Below are positions 38,740-48,219 of a stretch of 64,000 bases of DNA, piece after piece. Source of the stretch: Cupriavidus pauculus (lineage in GTDB: Bacteria; Pseudomonadota; Gammaproteobacteria; Burkholderiales; Burkholderiaceae); NCBI RefSeq assembly GCF_002858765.1, contig NZ_PJRP01000001.1, positions 250,414 through 314,413 on the forward strand, read 5' to 3'. Under the pieces are notes generated by a model. That model was not told the DNA's origin. It did no database searches and saw only the letters and a program-made list of their open reading frames with translations. Both the position numbers and the translations under genes were made by a program. Within the stretch, counting starts at the first letter, position 1. Each line of letters begins with the position of its first letter.

Positions 38740-39671
38740 ATGACACAAAACGTATCTCAGCAGGCCGCCGCACTGGCCGCAGGCGTTCAATATTTCCGCG
38801 CCAACAGCACGGGCCCCGATGCAACCGCCACCGGCACCAACGCCATTGCCATTGGGGATACGGCCCTGGTGGATGGCGATCACAACACCCTGGCGATCGG
38901 CACGGGCGCCCACAGTGGCGGGAACTACAGCGCGGCGGTGGGCCGGGAGGCGACGGCCACGGCCGTCTGGTCGACGGCGCTCGGTGCCCAAAGCGCCGCC
39001 ATCGGCGAAAAAAGTACCGCGCTGGGCAGTTCTACCGTGGCATCGGCCATCAACACCATGGCCGTGGGTATCAAGGCTGCCGCCGTTGCCGAAAGCGCGA
39101 CGGCGTTCGGGCAACTGGCCAATGCGACGGCGCCTTATAGCGTTGCCATTGGCGTGGCCAGTGCGGCCACCGCGGGCGACGCTATCGCTATCGGCACCAA
39201 GGCCGGTGCCTCGGCAGCCAATTCGATCGCACTGGGCCTGGCCCTGGTATCCGCCGCACGGGGCATCGCGATTGGCGACCAGAGCTATGTCAGTGGTTCG
39301 CAGGCCGTGGCGATCGCATCGAATTTCAGCGCCAGCGCGTTGTTTGCCGATGCGATCGGGGCGAAGTCGCAAGCCACGCAGCCCGGTGCCGTTGCCCTGG
39401 GAACCAGCTCGACGGCCACGGCGATCTTCAGTCTCGCCCTGGGCAGCCAGGCACGAGCCAATGTGGATTACGGTGTGGCGCTGGGCAATGAATCGGTTTG
39501 CGATCGTCCGATGGCGGTGTCGGTTGGCCGCGAAGGCGTGCGGACGCGGTAAATCGTGAATGTGGCGGCGGCGACACAAGGCACCGACGCGGTGAATCTT
39601 GAACAGCTTCAGCAGGAACTGGTCAGATCGCCGCGCTGGCCACGCGCGTGACGGCACTGGAAAACGCCTGA
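38740..39671 (+). pseudogene. YadA/Hia-head-like (Hep_Hag repeat) protein, interrupted near its end (copy A)
   Basis: From MTQNVSQQAAALAAGVQYFR the frame encodes repeated head motifs of trimeric autotransporter adhesins (NAIAIGDTALV, NTLAIGTGAH, YSAAVGREA, NSIALGLA). It ends after VGREGVRTR at a TAA (39550-39552). Past that stop the family's neck follows in frame: IVNVAAATQGTDAVNLEQLQ. It continues, after a one-base frameshift near 39626, as QIAALATRVTALENA and a stop. There is no signal peptide before the first repeat and no YadA translocator barrel after the short coiled coil. The TAA replaces a Gln seen in the second copy, so a single C-to-T change can explain it. Confidence 0.78.
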
Positions 39672-39737
39672 TTCTCTGACTGGCGTGCTGCCCCGCAATG
39701 GCGTGCCATCGGCGGGGCGCCGACACGCTTCCTTTTA

Positions 39738-39773
39738 TAGTATTCATACTAAGAATATTGAATCGTATTCAAT
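39738..39773. promoter_or_regulatory. Pair of AT-rich palindromes upstream of the Sel1 gene
   Basis: TAGTATTCATACTA (39738-39751) is a perfect palindrome. ATTGAAT (39757-39763) and ATTCAAT (39767-39773) form a second one with a three-base gap. This is the most AT-rich spot of the neighbourhood, 109 bases before the Sel1 gene. They are good operator candidates; a promoter is likely within this stretch. Confidence 0.5.
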
Positions 39774-39881
39774 CGTAAACAAAATCCTTTAAGTGAATAA
39801 GCGCGCCGATGGATAGCCAACTACACTGAATTGACCGTCTCACTGTCCAGCACCGTCCCCGCCGGCCTTCGGAGTTTCGCC

Positions 39882-40580
39882 ATGCCCGCATCCGTCGCCT
39901 CGAAGATCCGTCTGGCCTTGCTGGTGCTTGCCTCGGTCGCCGGCTTGCACGCCTACGCGGCTGCCGAACCCCCCGCTCCCGCCCAGGCCCAGACCCGCGA
40001 AGCCGTCACTGCCTACGAGGCTGGCCATTTCGATGCTGCGCTGAAGGGCTTCGCCGAGGCGGCGCAGAAAGGCAACCGGCTGGCCCAGTTCAATTACGCA
40101 ATGATGCTGCTGCGTGGCGAAGGCACGACAGCCAAGCCCCAGGAAGCACTGGTCTGGCTGCGCCGCGCGGCCGACAACCAGATGACACATGCGCAGTACA
40201 CATTCGGGGATCTGTACGAGCGCGGCGAGCTGGTGCCGAAGTCGCTGGAGGAAGCCAACCGCTGGTATGAGCGCGCGGCGCAGGGCGGCCATATCCAGGC
40301 GCAGATGGCGCTGGCCACCAACTACTTCACGGGGCGTGGCGTGCCGCTGGACTACGGCAAGGCGTTCACCTGGTACTCGAAGGCGGCCGCCGCCGGCGAC
40401 GGCGGGGCGCAGTACATCGTGGGCAGCTACTACGAGCGCGGCTACCCGGGCATCGTGGACAAGGATATCGAGCAGGCCAAGATCTGGTACGCCCGGGCGG
40501 CGTCGCACGGCGATCCCGGCGCGCTGGCCAAGCTGCGGTCCTTGCTGGAGGAAGGCCTGCGCGCGAAGAATCAGATGTAG
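39882..40580 (+). CDS. Exported Sel1-like repeat protein
   Basis: The 232-residue protein has a signal peptide (ending near LHAYAAAEPP) and about five Sel1-type helical repeats of 36 residues, such as AAQKGNRLAQFNYAMMLLRG, ALVWLRRAADNQMTHAQYTF and WYERAAQGGHIQAQMALATN. Sel1 proteins are periplasmic or secreted adaptors for protein complexes; a partner cannot be named. The ATG at 39882 was chosen because the signal peptide starts there and GGAG precedes it. It lies just upstream of the transglutaminase operon and could belong to it. Confidence 0.88.
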   Translation: MPASVASKIRLALLVLASVAGLHAYAAAEPPAPAQAQTREAVTAYEAGHFDAALKGFAEAAQKGNRLAQFNYAMMLLRGEGTTAKPQEALVWLRRAADNQMTHAQYTFGDLYERGELVPKSLEEANRWYERAAQGGHIQAQMALATNYFTGRGVPLDYGKAFTWYSKAAAAGDGGAQYIVGSYYERGYPGIVDKDIEQAKIWYARAASHGDPGALAKLRSLLEEGLRAKNQM

Positions 40581-40686
40581 GAGATATCGGCCGGCGCGGT
40601 TGCCGGCCGCCGCCCGTCGGCAGGGAACGGGCAGGCGGTACAAGTCTTGCTAAGCCTGACGCTACACACAACCCCGGGGGTCGCCA

Positions 40687-43600
40687 GTGGTCACGCACGT
40701 CGCGCTGAGTCATGTCACACACTACCGCTATGACCGTCCGGTGCAGTTGTCGCCGCAGGTTGTACGCCTGCGTCCGGCACCGCATTGCCGCACGCCGATC
40801 CTGGCCTACTCGCTGCGCATCGAACCGGTGCAGCATTTCGTCAACTGGCAGCAGGACCCATTCTCGAACTACCTGGCCCGCCTGGTGATTCCGGAGAAAA
40901 CCACGGAATTCCGCGTGACGGTGGACCTGATCGCCGAGATGGCGGTCTACAACCCGTTCGATTTCTTCCTGGAGCCGTCGGCCGAGAAGATTCCGTTTGC
41001 CTACGATGCCGGGCTGGCGCACGACCTCGCGCCCTACCTGGCAAAAGACCCGCTGACGCCGCGCCTTTCCACCTTTGTCGACAGCATCGACCGCGCGCCG
41101 CGTGCCACGCTGGATTTCCTGGTGGACCTGAACCAGCGGCTGCAGCGCGAGATCCGCTACCTGATCCGCATGGAACCGGGCGTGCAGTCGCCCGAGACCA
41201 CGCTGGAAAACGCGTCGGGATCGTGCCGCGACACCGGTTGGCTGCTTGTGCAGACGTTGCGGCATCTGGGGCTGGCCGCGCGCTTCGTGTCCGGCTATCT
41301 GCTGCAGCTGACCCCCGATGTGAAAGCCGTGGATGGCCCGGTGGGCGCCGAAGCCGATTTCACCGACCTGCACGCCTGGTGCGAGGTCTACCTGCCCGGC
41401 GCAGGCTGGATCGGGCTCGATCCCACGTCGGGGCTGCTGGCCGGCGAGGGCCATATTCCGCTGGCCTGCACGCCGGAGCCCAGCAGCGCGGCGCCGGTCA
41501 GCGGGGCGGTGGACGAGTGTGAGGTGACGTTCGAGCACCATATGTCGATCGCGCGCATCTACGAGTCGCCGCGCGTGACCAAGCCCTATACCGATGCGCA
41601 GTGGACGGCCATTGACGCAGCCGGCCTGGCCGTCGACCGCCAGCTGCAGGCGCTCGACGTACGGTTGACGATGGGCGGCGAGCCCACCTTCGTCGCCGCG
41701 CGCGACCGTGACGGCGCCGAGTGGAACACCGATGCGCTGGGGCCCACCAAGCGCGGCCTGGCCACCGAACTGGTGCACAAGTTGCGGGCGCGCTACGGCG
41801 AAGGCGGCTTCCTGCATTTCGGCCAGGGCAAGTGGTATCCCGGCGAACAGTTGCCGCGCTGGGCGCTGTCGATCTGCTGGCGTGCCGATGGGCAGCCTTG
41901 CTGGCAGGACCCATCGCTGTTTGCCGACGAGCGCCAGCTCGACCACTACACGCCGGCCGATGCCCAGCGCTTTCTCGACACGCTGGCGCGGCGGCTCGGG
42001 CTCGACGCCAGCGCCGTCACGCCCGGCTACGAGGACGTCTGGTACTACCTGTGGCGCGAGCGCCGGCTACCCGTCAACGTCGATCCGTTCGAGGCGAAGC
42101 TCGACGACGAAATGGAGCGCACCCGGCTGCGGCGCGTGTTCGACGCCGGGCTGTCCAGCGTCACCGGCTACGTGCTGCCGCTGGCGCGCGACAGTCAGGA
42201 CGATAGTCAGGGCGGCGGCTGGCTGACCAGCCGCTGGTTCGTGCGCGACGAACGCATGTACCTGCTGCCCGGCGATTCGCCGATGGGTTACCGGCTGCCG
42301 CTCGATTCGCTGCCGTGGGTGTCGAAGGCCGACTACCCGTGGCAATTCGAGCAGGACCCGTTCGCACCCCGCTCGCCGCTGCCAACGGCGGCGCCGCTGC
42401 GCGCGCAATCGCCGGCCGCCGCCTACAGCCCGGCGGCAATGGCCGCACGCCGGGCCGAAGCGCGTGGCCAGCCACGCCCGGGTGGCAAGCTCGCCACGCC
42501 GGCCATGGCGCCGGCGCGCGGAGAATCGGCCGGCGACACCATCCGCACGGCGCTCTGCGTGGAGGTGCGCCACCCAAGCCGTGCCGCCGGCCCCGCCGTC
42601 GAAGCCAAGTCCATGGATGACAAGCGCGGCATCCTCTATGTCTTCATGCCGCCGCTGACCGTGCTGGAGGATTACCTGGCGCTGCTGTCGGAGGTGGAAG
42701 CCACCGCCGCCGAACTGGGCGTGAGGATCGTGCTGGAAGGTTATCCGCCTCCGCGCGACCCGCGTCTGAAGCTGCTGCAGGTGACGCCAGACCCGGGCGT
42801 GATCGAGGTTAACATCCATCCCGCCGCCAACTGGCCGGAACTGGTGGACCACACCGACTACCTGTACCAGGCCGCGCACGAAACGCACCTGTCCACCGAG
42901 AAGTTCATGCTCGACGGGCGCCACACCGGCACCGGCGGCGGCAACCACTTCGTGCTGGGCGGCGCCACGGCGGCCGACAGCCCGTTCCTGCGCCGACCCG
43001 ACGTGCTGGCCAGCCTGATCGCGTACTGGCTCAACCATCCGTCGCTGTCGTACCTGTTCTCGGGGCTGTTCATCGGACCGACCAGCCAGGCGCCCCGCGT
43101 GGACGAGGCGCGCAACGACCAGGTCTACGAACTGGACATCGCGTTCGACGAACTGCGCCGCCAGCTTGACCTGTGCGAGGTGATGGGCAATGGCCAGGTG
43201 CCGCCGTGGCTGATCGACCGCATCCTGCGCAACCTGCTGGTCGACGTGACGGGCAACACGCACCGTTCCGAGTTCTGCATCGACAAGCTGTACTCGCCCG
43301 ACGGGCCCACGGGCCGGCTGGGGCTGCTGGAACTGCGCGCGTTCGAGATGCCGCCGCACGCGCGCATGAGCCTGGTGCAGCAACTGCTGCTGCGCGCGAT
43401 GGTGGCACGCTTCTGGCGCACGCCGTACACGGCGCGGCTGACGCGCTGGGGCAGCGCGCTGCACGACCGGTTCATGCTTGGCACCTTCGTGCAGATGGAT
43501 TTCGACGATGTGCTGGCCGAAATGCGCGCCGCCGGCTTTGTCTTCGAGTCGAGCTGGTTCGCGCCGCATTTCGAGTTCCGCTTCCCGCGCGTGGGCGAGG

Positions 43601-44124
43601 TCGACGTGGCGGGGCTGTCGCTGACGCTGCGCACCGCGCTGGAGCCGTGGCATGTGATGGGCGAGGAGGGTGCGCCCGGCGGCAACGTACGCTATGTCGA
43701 TTCGTCGGTGGAACGCATCGAGGTCAGCGTGCTGGGCATGAACGACAACCGGCACGTGGTCACGGTCAACGGCCAGACCATTCCGCTGCAGCCTACCGGG
43801 CGGGCCGGCGAGTTCGTGGCCGGGGTGCGCTATCGCGCCTGGGCGCCGCCTTCGTCGCTGCATCCCACCATCCCGTCGCACGCGCCGCTGACCTTCGACG
43901 TGGTGGATACGTGGATGGACCGCAGCCTGGGCGGCTGTCAGTATCATGTTTCGCACCCGGGCGGCCGTAATTACCAGACATTCCCGGTCAATGCATACGA
44001 GGCGGAAAGTCGTCGCCTGGCGCGGTTCTTCGCGATCGGGCATACGCCGGGGCGGTCGGTGGCGCCGCCGCCACGCCGCAGTCTGGAATTCCCGTTCACG
44101 CTGGACCTGCGCGATATTGCGTAG
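40687..44124 (+). CDS. Large transglutaminase-like protein with DUF2126 domain
   Basis: The 1145-residue protein has an N-terminal bacterial transglutaminase module: the nucleophile Cys in ASGSCRDTGWLLVQ and a His-Asp pair in DLHAWCEVYLPGAGWIGLDP (about residues 175-260). A large DUF2126 region follows from about 320 to the end (LTMGGEPTFVAARDRDGAEW, HTGTGGGNHFVLGGATAADS). An Ala/Pro/Arg-rich linker lies near 560-640. Enzymes of this cluster are predicted to form or cut amide bonds in unknown peptides. It starts at GTG with only a weak G-rich site. It is the first gene of the three-gene operon. Confidence 0.9.
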   Translation: MVTHVALSHVTHYRYDRPVQLSPQVVRLRPAPHCRTPILAYSLRIEPVQHFVNWQQDPFSNYLARLVIPEKTTEFRVTVDLIAEMAVYNPFDFFLEPSAEKIPFAYDAGLAHDLAPYLAKDPLTPRLSTFVDSIDRAPRATLDFLVDLNQRLQREIRYLIRMEPGVQSPETTLENASGSCRDTGWLLVQTLRHLGLAARFVSGYLLQLTPDVKAVDGPVGAEADFTDLHAWCEVYLPGAGWIGLDPTSGLLAGEGHIPLACTPEPSSAAPVSGAVDECEVTFEHHMSIARIYESPRVTKPYTDAQWTAIDAAGLAVDRQLQALDVRLTMGGEPTFVAARDRDGAEWNTDALGPTKRGLATELVHKLRARYGEGGFLHFGQGKWYPGEQLPRWALSICWRADGQPCWQDPSLFADERQLDHYTPADAQRFLDTLARRLGLDASAVTPGYEDVWYYLWRERRLPVNVDPFEAKLDDEMERTRLRRVFDAGLSSVTGYVLPLARDSQDDSQGGGWLTSRWFVRDERMYLLPGDSPMGYRLPLDSLPWVSKADYPWQFEQDPFAPRSPLPTAAPLRAQSPAAAYSPAAMAARRAEARGQPRPGGKLATPAMAPARGESAGDTIRTALCVEVRHPSRAAGPAVEAKSMDDKRGILYVFMPPLTVLEDYLALLSEVEATAAELGVRIVLEGYPPPRDPRLKLLQVTPDPGVIEVNIHPAANWPELVDHTDYLYQAAHETHLSTEKFMLDGRHTGTGGGNHFVLGGATAADSPFLRRPDVLASLIAYWLNHPSLSYLFSGLFIGPTSQAPRVDEARNDQVYELDIAFDELRRQLDLCEVMGNGQVPPWLIDRILRNLLVDVTGNTHRSEFCIDKLYSPDGPTGRLGLLELRAFEMPPHARMSLVQQLLLRAMVARFWRTPYTARLTRWGSALHDRFMLGTFVQMDFDDVLAEMRAAGFVFESSWFAPHFEFRFPRVGEVDVAGLSLTLRTALEPWHVMGEEGAPGGNVRYVDSSVERIEVSVLGMNDNRHVVTVNGQTIPLQPTGRAGEFVAGVRYRAWAPPSSLHPTIPSHAPLTFDVVDTWMDRSLGGCQYHVSHPGGRNYQTFPVNAYEAESRRLARFFAIGHTPGRSVAPPPRRSLEFPFTLDLRDIA

Positions 44125-44180
44125 TGCACCGGCGTAACCGGCATGTCCGGCGTGCCCAGCCCACAGGAGAAACGTCAGCC

Positions 44181-46892
44181 GTGCCGTTGCAGTCGTCGCT
44201 GCCTTTCGATGGATCGGATCTTGCCGACGCCCCGGCCGCCTTGGCGGGCCGGCTGGCGCTGCCCGTGCCCGATGGCCATCGCGACGAACTGCGCCTGCCC
44301 GACGGCACGCTGCGCGAACCGTGGGCGCGCTTCTTCGGCATCCTGGACGACCTCCGCCCCGCCGCGCTGAATGCCCATGCGGCGGCGGTGTCGCGCCGCA
44401 TCCGCGACAACGGCGTGACGTACAACGTCTACGCCGACCAGGGCGGCGCGCGCGCCTGGCAGCTGGAGGTATTCCCGTTCCTGGTGTCCGAAGCCGACTG
44501 GGCCGCGATCGAGGCCGGCGTGACCCAGCGCGCCACGCTGGCCAACGCCATGCTGGCCGACATCTACGGGCCGCAGACCCTGCTGCGGCGCGGGCTGCTG
44601 CCGCCGGGGCTGGTCTACGGGCATCCCGGCTATCTGCGCCCGCTCAAGGGCTACCAGCCGCCGGGCGGCAGCTTCCTGCAGACCATCGCGGTGGATCTAG
44701 TGCACACCGACGATGGCTGGACGGTCATCGCGCATCGCACCGAGACGCCGTCGGGCATGGGCTACGCGCTGGAAAACCGGCTCATCATCTCGGGCCAGTA
44801 TGCCGAGGCGTTTCGCGAACTGCGCGTGCGGCGCCTGCCGCCGGCCTTCGCGCAGTTGATCTCGACGCTGGCGCATGCCGCGCCCGCCGCGCCGGTGGGT
44901 CTGGCGGAAGAGGGCGCCAGCGCAGGCATGGGTACGGGCGCAGGGACGGGCACAGTTGTCGGTACAGGGCGGCAGATCGTGCTGCTGTCGCCGGGCCCGT
45001 TCAACGAGACCTACTTCGAGCACACGTTCCTGGCCCGCTACCTGGGCATCACGCTGGTCGAGGGCAAGGACCTGACCGTGCGCAACGACGTGGTGTACCT
45101 GAAGACATTCGGCGGGCTGGAGCGCGTGGACGTGATCCTGCGCCGGCTCGACGATGTGTTCTGCGATCCGCTGGAACTGCGCAGCGATTCCATGCTCGGC
45201 GTGCCCGGCCTGCTGGAGGCGATGCGCGCGGGCAACGTGGTGGTGTCGAACGTGCCAGGGTCGGGCTTCCTGGAGTCGCCGGCCATCCACGGGTTCCTGC
45301 CCGGCATCGCGCAGGCCCTGCTGGATGAACCGCTGGCGCTGCCGTCGGTCATGAGCTGGTGGTGCGGCGAGGCCGCCGCGCAGGACGCCGCGCTGCGCCT
45401 GCTCGATGAAGCCTTCGTGATGCCTACCTATCCGCGCACGCCGGCCGATGCCTTGCTGGGCATGGAGAGAGGGCTGCAGCCGCTCGATGCCTGGCGCGCC
45501 CGCATCGCCGAAACGCCAGATCGCTTTACGCTGCAGGCGCCATTGCCGCTCTCGCATACGCCTTGCTGGGAGCCCGGCGACAAGGGCGGCGGAAGGATCG
45601 GCTCGCGTGCGGCCATGCTGCGCGTGTTCGCGGTGGCCGATGGCAATGGTGGCTGGCAGGTCATGCCGGGCGGCTTCACGCGGCTGGCGCCGCCGCACCT
45701 GGAAGCCGTATCGATGCAGCTTGGCGGCACCAGCGCCGACACGTGGGTGCTGTCGAACCAGCCCGCACAGGGGCTGATGCCGTCGCCGCGCGCCGGGTCG
45801 GTATTCCCGCCACCGTCACCGTCGCCACGTACCACGCTGCCGTCGCTGGGCACGACGGCGGTGACACGGCCGCTGGCCGTATCGAGCCGAGCCGCCGAGA
45901 ACCTGTTCTGGGCTGGCCGCTATGCCGAGCGCGCCGAGAACGTGGTGCGCGTGTGCCGCCAGATCCTGGGATCGATCGAATCGAACGACGAGACCGACGA
46001 GGGCACGCTGAACATGCTGGGCCTGCTGGCGCAGTGGTTCGGACTGGTGGCGCCGAACACCCCGTCGCCGCAGGCGTCGCTGCGCGTGTTCGAGCGCAGC
46101 CTGGTCTCCACGCTGGCTGATCCGCACGCGGTGACGGGGCTGATGCCGACGCTGGCCAGCCATGCCCGCGCCGCCAACGAGATCCGCAACCGGTTGTCGA
46201 ACGACCACTGGCGCACGATTCTGGCCGCGCGCAACGACTTCCAGGATGCGATGGCCGATGCCGCATGCCAGGCTGGCACGGCGGGCCACGGCGAGGGGGC
46301 CTACGACCGCTCGAAGGTGCTGGTGGCGCTGGAGCATCTGTCGATGCAGCTTGGCGCGATCAGCGGCGCGCAGGGCGACCGCATGACGCGCGACGAAGCG
46401 TGGCGGCTGGTCTTTATCGGCCGCCATATCGAGCGGCTCGGCACGCTGGCGCTGTTTCTGGAGGTGGCGGAGGGCAGCGGCGCGCTGGCGTCGCGCAGCG
46501 GCTTCGACATGCTGTTGCACCTGTTCGACAGCACGCTGACGTACCGCTCGCTGTTTCCGGGGCGGTCCGATGTGGCGGCGCTGGTCGACCTGCTGGTGCT
46601 GGAGCCGACCAACCCGCGCGGCCTCTACGGCGTGCTGGACCGCCTGCGCGACAAGCTCGCGCAACTGCCAACCGGCGCTACGGCCCAAGCGCGCGTGCCG
46701 CTGGCCGAACTGCTGCCGCCGACGACGGCGCTGCCGTCGCGCTCGCTGCTGTGCGTACGCGAGAAGGATCGCTACCCGAAGCTGGCGGCGCTGTGCGACC
46801 AGCTTGGCGGGCGCATGGCCAAGCTGTCCGAAGAAATCGGCGGCCGCTACTTCAGCCATGCCGGCGTGGCGCCGGAAACGGACCTGCCATGA
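44181..46892 (+). CDS. Circularly permuted ATP-grasp protein fused to an alpha-E domain
   Basis: The 903-residue protein joins a circularly permuted ATP-grasp ligase (about residues 60-500: YNVYADQGGARAWQLEVFPF, PGPFNETYFEHTFLARYLG, VVVSNVPGSGFLESPAIHGF) to a helical alpha-E (DUF403) domain. The alpha-E part starts RAAENLFWAGRYAERAENVV. This fusion is predicted to ligate amino acids or make peptide tags in transglutaminase-linked clusters. The GTG at 44181 is chosen because AGGAG lies 11 bases upstream; a GTG at 44124 overlapping the previous stop is possible. The ATG of the next gene overlaps its stop. Confidence 0.9.
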   Translation: MPLQSSLPFDGSDLADAPAALAGRLALPVPDGHRDELRLPDGTLREPWARFFGILDDLRPAALNAHAAAVSRRIRDNGVTYNVYADQGGARAWQLEVFPFLVSEADWAAIEAGVTQRATLANAMLADIYGPQTLLRRGLLPPGLVYGHPGYLRPLKGYQPPGGSFLQTIAVDLVHTDDGWTVIAHRTETPSGMGYALENRLIISGQYAEAFRELRVRRLPPAFAQLISTLAHAAPAAPVGLAEEGASAGMGTGAGTGTVVGTGRQIVLLSPGPFNETYFEHTFLARYLGITLVEGKDLTVRNDVVYLKTFGGLERVDVILRRLDDVFCDPLELRSDSMLGVPGLLEAMRAGNVVVSNVPGSGFLESPAIHGFLPGIAQALLDEPLALPSVMSWWCGEAAAQDAALRLLDEAFVMPTYPRTPADALLGMERGLQPLDAWRARIAETPDRFTLQAPLPLSHTPCWEPGDKGGGRIGSRAAMLRVFAVADGNGGWQVMPGGFTRLAPPHLEAVSMQLGGTSADTWVLSNQPAQGLMPSPRAGSVFPPPSPSPRTTLPSLGTTAVTRPLAVSSRAAENLFWAGRYAERAENVVRVCRQILGSIESNDETDEGTLNMLGLLAQWFGLVAPNTPSPQASLRVFERSLVSTLADPHAVTGLMPTLASHARAANEIRNRLSNDHWRTILAARNDFQDAMADAACQAGTAGHGEGAYDRSKVLVALEHLSMQLGAISGAQGDRMTRDEAWRLVFIGRHIERLGTLALFLEVAEGSGALASRSGFDMLLHLFDSTLTYRSLFPGRSDVAALVDLLVLEPTNPRGLYGVLDRLRDKLAQLPTGATAQARVPLAELLPPTTALPSRSLLCVREKDRYPKLAALCDQLGGRMAKLSEEIGGRYFSHAGVAPETDLP

Positions 46893-47944
46893 GCGATCCG
46901 CTGAGCAAGGCCGAGCCGCGGGCGCTGCCGGAGTCGACCGGGTCGCCCGAGCTGCCCGAGCCGCTTGAGCCGCTTGAGCCGCCATCGACGCCCACCACGC
47001 TCGACGTGCATCACGTCACCACGTATCAGTACGCCTGGCCCGTGGAGCATGCGCAGCAGCGTGCCGTGGTGACGCCGCCGTCGTACCCGTGGCAGGCCGT
47101 GAGCGCGCACCGGACCGATGTGGAGCCAGCCCCGTCGCACCAGCACATGCGCACCGATGCGTTTGGCAACAACGTGCTGCATTTCATGCTCGATGTGCCG
47201 CACGAGACGATGCGCCTGACCACCTGCAGTACGGTCACGCTCACGCCGCGCTGGGCCGCGTTCGATCCCGCGCAAGGCATGCCGTGGGAAGAGGCGGCCC
47301 AGCGGCTGCGCTACCGAGCCGGCCAGCCGTTCCATCCGGAGGCCGAATTCGCGTACGCGTCGCCGAACGTGGCGCTGCACGCCGACCTGCGCGACTACGC
47401 GCGGCGCAGCTTCACCCCGGGTGTGACCGTGGCGGCCGGTGCCATCGACCTGATGCATCGCATCCACGCCGACTTCGAGTACCACGGCGAGACCACCGAA
47501 GTGCATACGCCCGCGCTGGAGGCCTTTGCGCTGCGTAGCGGCGTCTGCCAGGACTTTGCGCAGGTGATGATCGGCTGCCTGCGCTCCATCGGCCTGGCCG
47601 CGCGCTATGTCAGCGGCTATTTGTGCACCGATCCGCCGCCGGGCGAGCCGCGCCTGCTGGGTGCCGATGCCTCGCACGCGTGGGCCGGCGTGTGGTGCCC
47701 CACCAACGGCTGGATCGATCTCGATCCCACCAACGACGTGCTGGCCGACACGCGCCACGTGACCCTGGCCATCGCACGCGACTACAGCGACGTGCCGCTG
47801 CTGCACGGCGTGATCGTCGGCGGCGGCGAGCACACGGTGGAGGTGGAGGTGAGCGTGGTACCGGTGATGGATGCCGAGTCCGAGTCCCTCTGCCCCGAGC
47901 GATCGCCCGCAGCCCAGCGCGACGTGCCCGCCGGGCGCAGCTGA
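46889..47944 (+). CDS. Transglutaminase-like cysteine protease-family protein
   Basis: The 351-residue protein has the bacterial transglutaminase N-terminal domain (VHHVTTYQYAWPVEHAQQRA) and the core with Cys in GVCQDFAQVMIGCLRSIGLA, His in DASHAWAGVWCP and Asp in GWIDLDPTND. The first 30 residues are a Pro/Glu-rich extension. It overlaps the ATP-grasp gene by four bases and belongs to the same operon. The substrate is unknown; proteins of this kind occur with the ATP-grasp/alpha-E partner throughout proteobacteria. Confidence 0.92.
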   Translation: MSDPLSKAEPRALPESTGSPELPEPLEPLEPPSTPTTLDVHHVTTYQYAWPVEHAQQRAVVTPPSYPWQAVSAHRTDVEPAPSHQHMRTDAFGNNVLHFMLDVPHETMRLTTCSTVTLTPRWAAFDPAQGMPWEEAAQRLRYRAGQPFHPEAEFAYASPNVALHADLRDYARRSFTPGVTVAAGAIDLMHRIHADFEYHGETTEVHTPALEAFALRSGVCQDFAQVMIGCLRSIGLAARYVSGYLCTDPPPGEPRLLGADASHAWAGVWCPTNGWIDLDPTNDVLADTRHVTLAIARDYSDVPLLHGVIVGGGEHTVEVEVSVVPVMDAESESLCPERSPAAQRDVPAGRS

Positions 47945-48091
47945 TCCCGCGTCGGCGCGTCTTGCCATCGGCGGCGACAGCCGGTGCGCATGCCTGATCC
48001 TATTCCATCCGACAAGGCCATGGATTGCACCGCCCGGCGCGTTGCGTCACGCATGCGGCCGCCGCCTCGTGCGCCCGTTGGGCTGTCGGCC

Positions 48092-48151
48092 ATGGAAGAT
48101 AGGTGTTCCATCCGGTTCCATGTTCCCCCGCGCAGTTGTCTGGAAGGATTG
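48092..48151 (+). promoter_or_regulatory. Inverted repeat shared by the leaders of both YadA-head genes (copy B)
   Basis: ATGGAA (48092-48097) and TTCCAT (48116-48121) are separated by exactly 18 bases, as in copy A at 38603-38632. TGGAAGGATTG follows at 48141-48151. A further TTCCAT lies between the arms at 48106-48111. The outer arms extend to a perfect CATGGAA/TTCCATG pair. Confidence 0.45.
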
Positions 48152-48219
48152 ACTTGCCAATGGGGCGGCGCCGCGCTTGCTGCGCTGCAGACCCAGGGCT
48201 ATCCAGAAGGGGACGTGCG

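Noticed and set aside
38740-39552. Repetitive DNA of the YadA-head genes as a CRISPR-like or satellite array
   Set aside because: The repeats are protein-level, irregular in length and in a reading frame; there are no constant repeats with unique spacers.
42067-44043. 658-codon minus-strand frame opposite the large transglutaminase gene
   Set aside because: Low-complexity Arg/His/Gln-rich shadow without recognisable domain or ribosome binding site.
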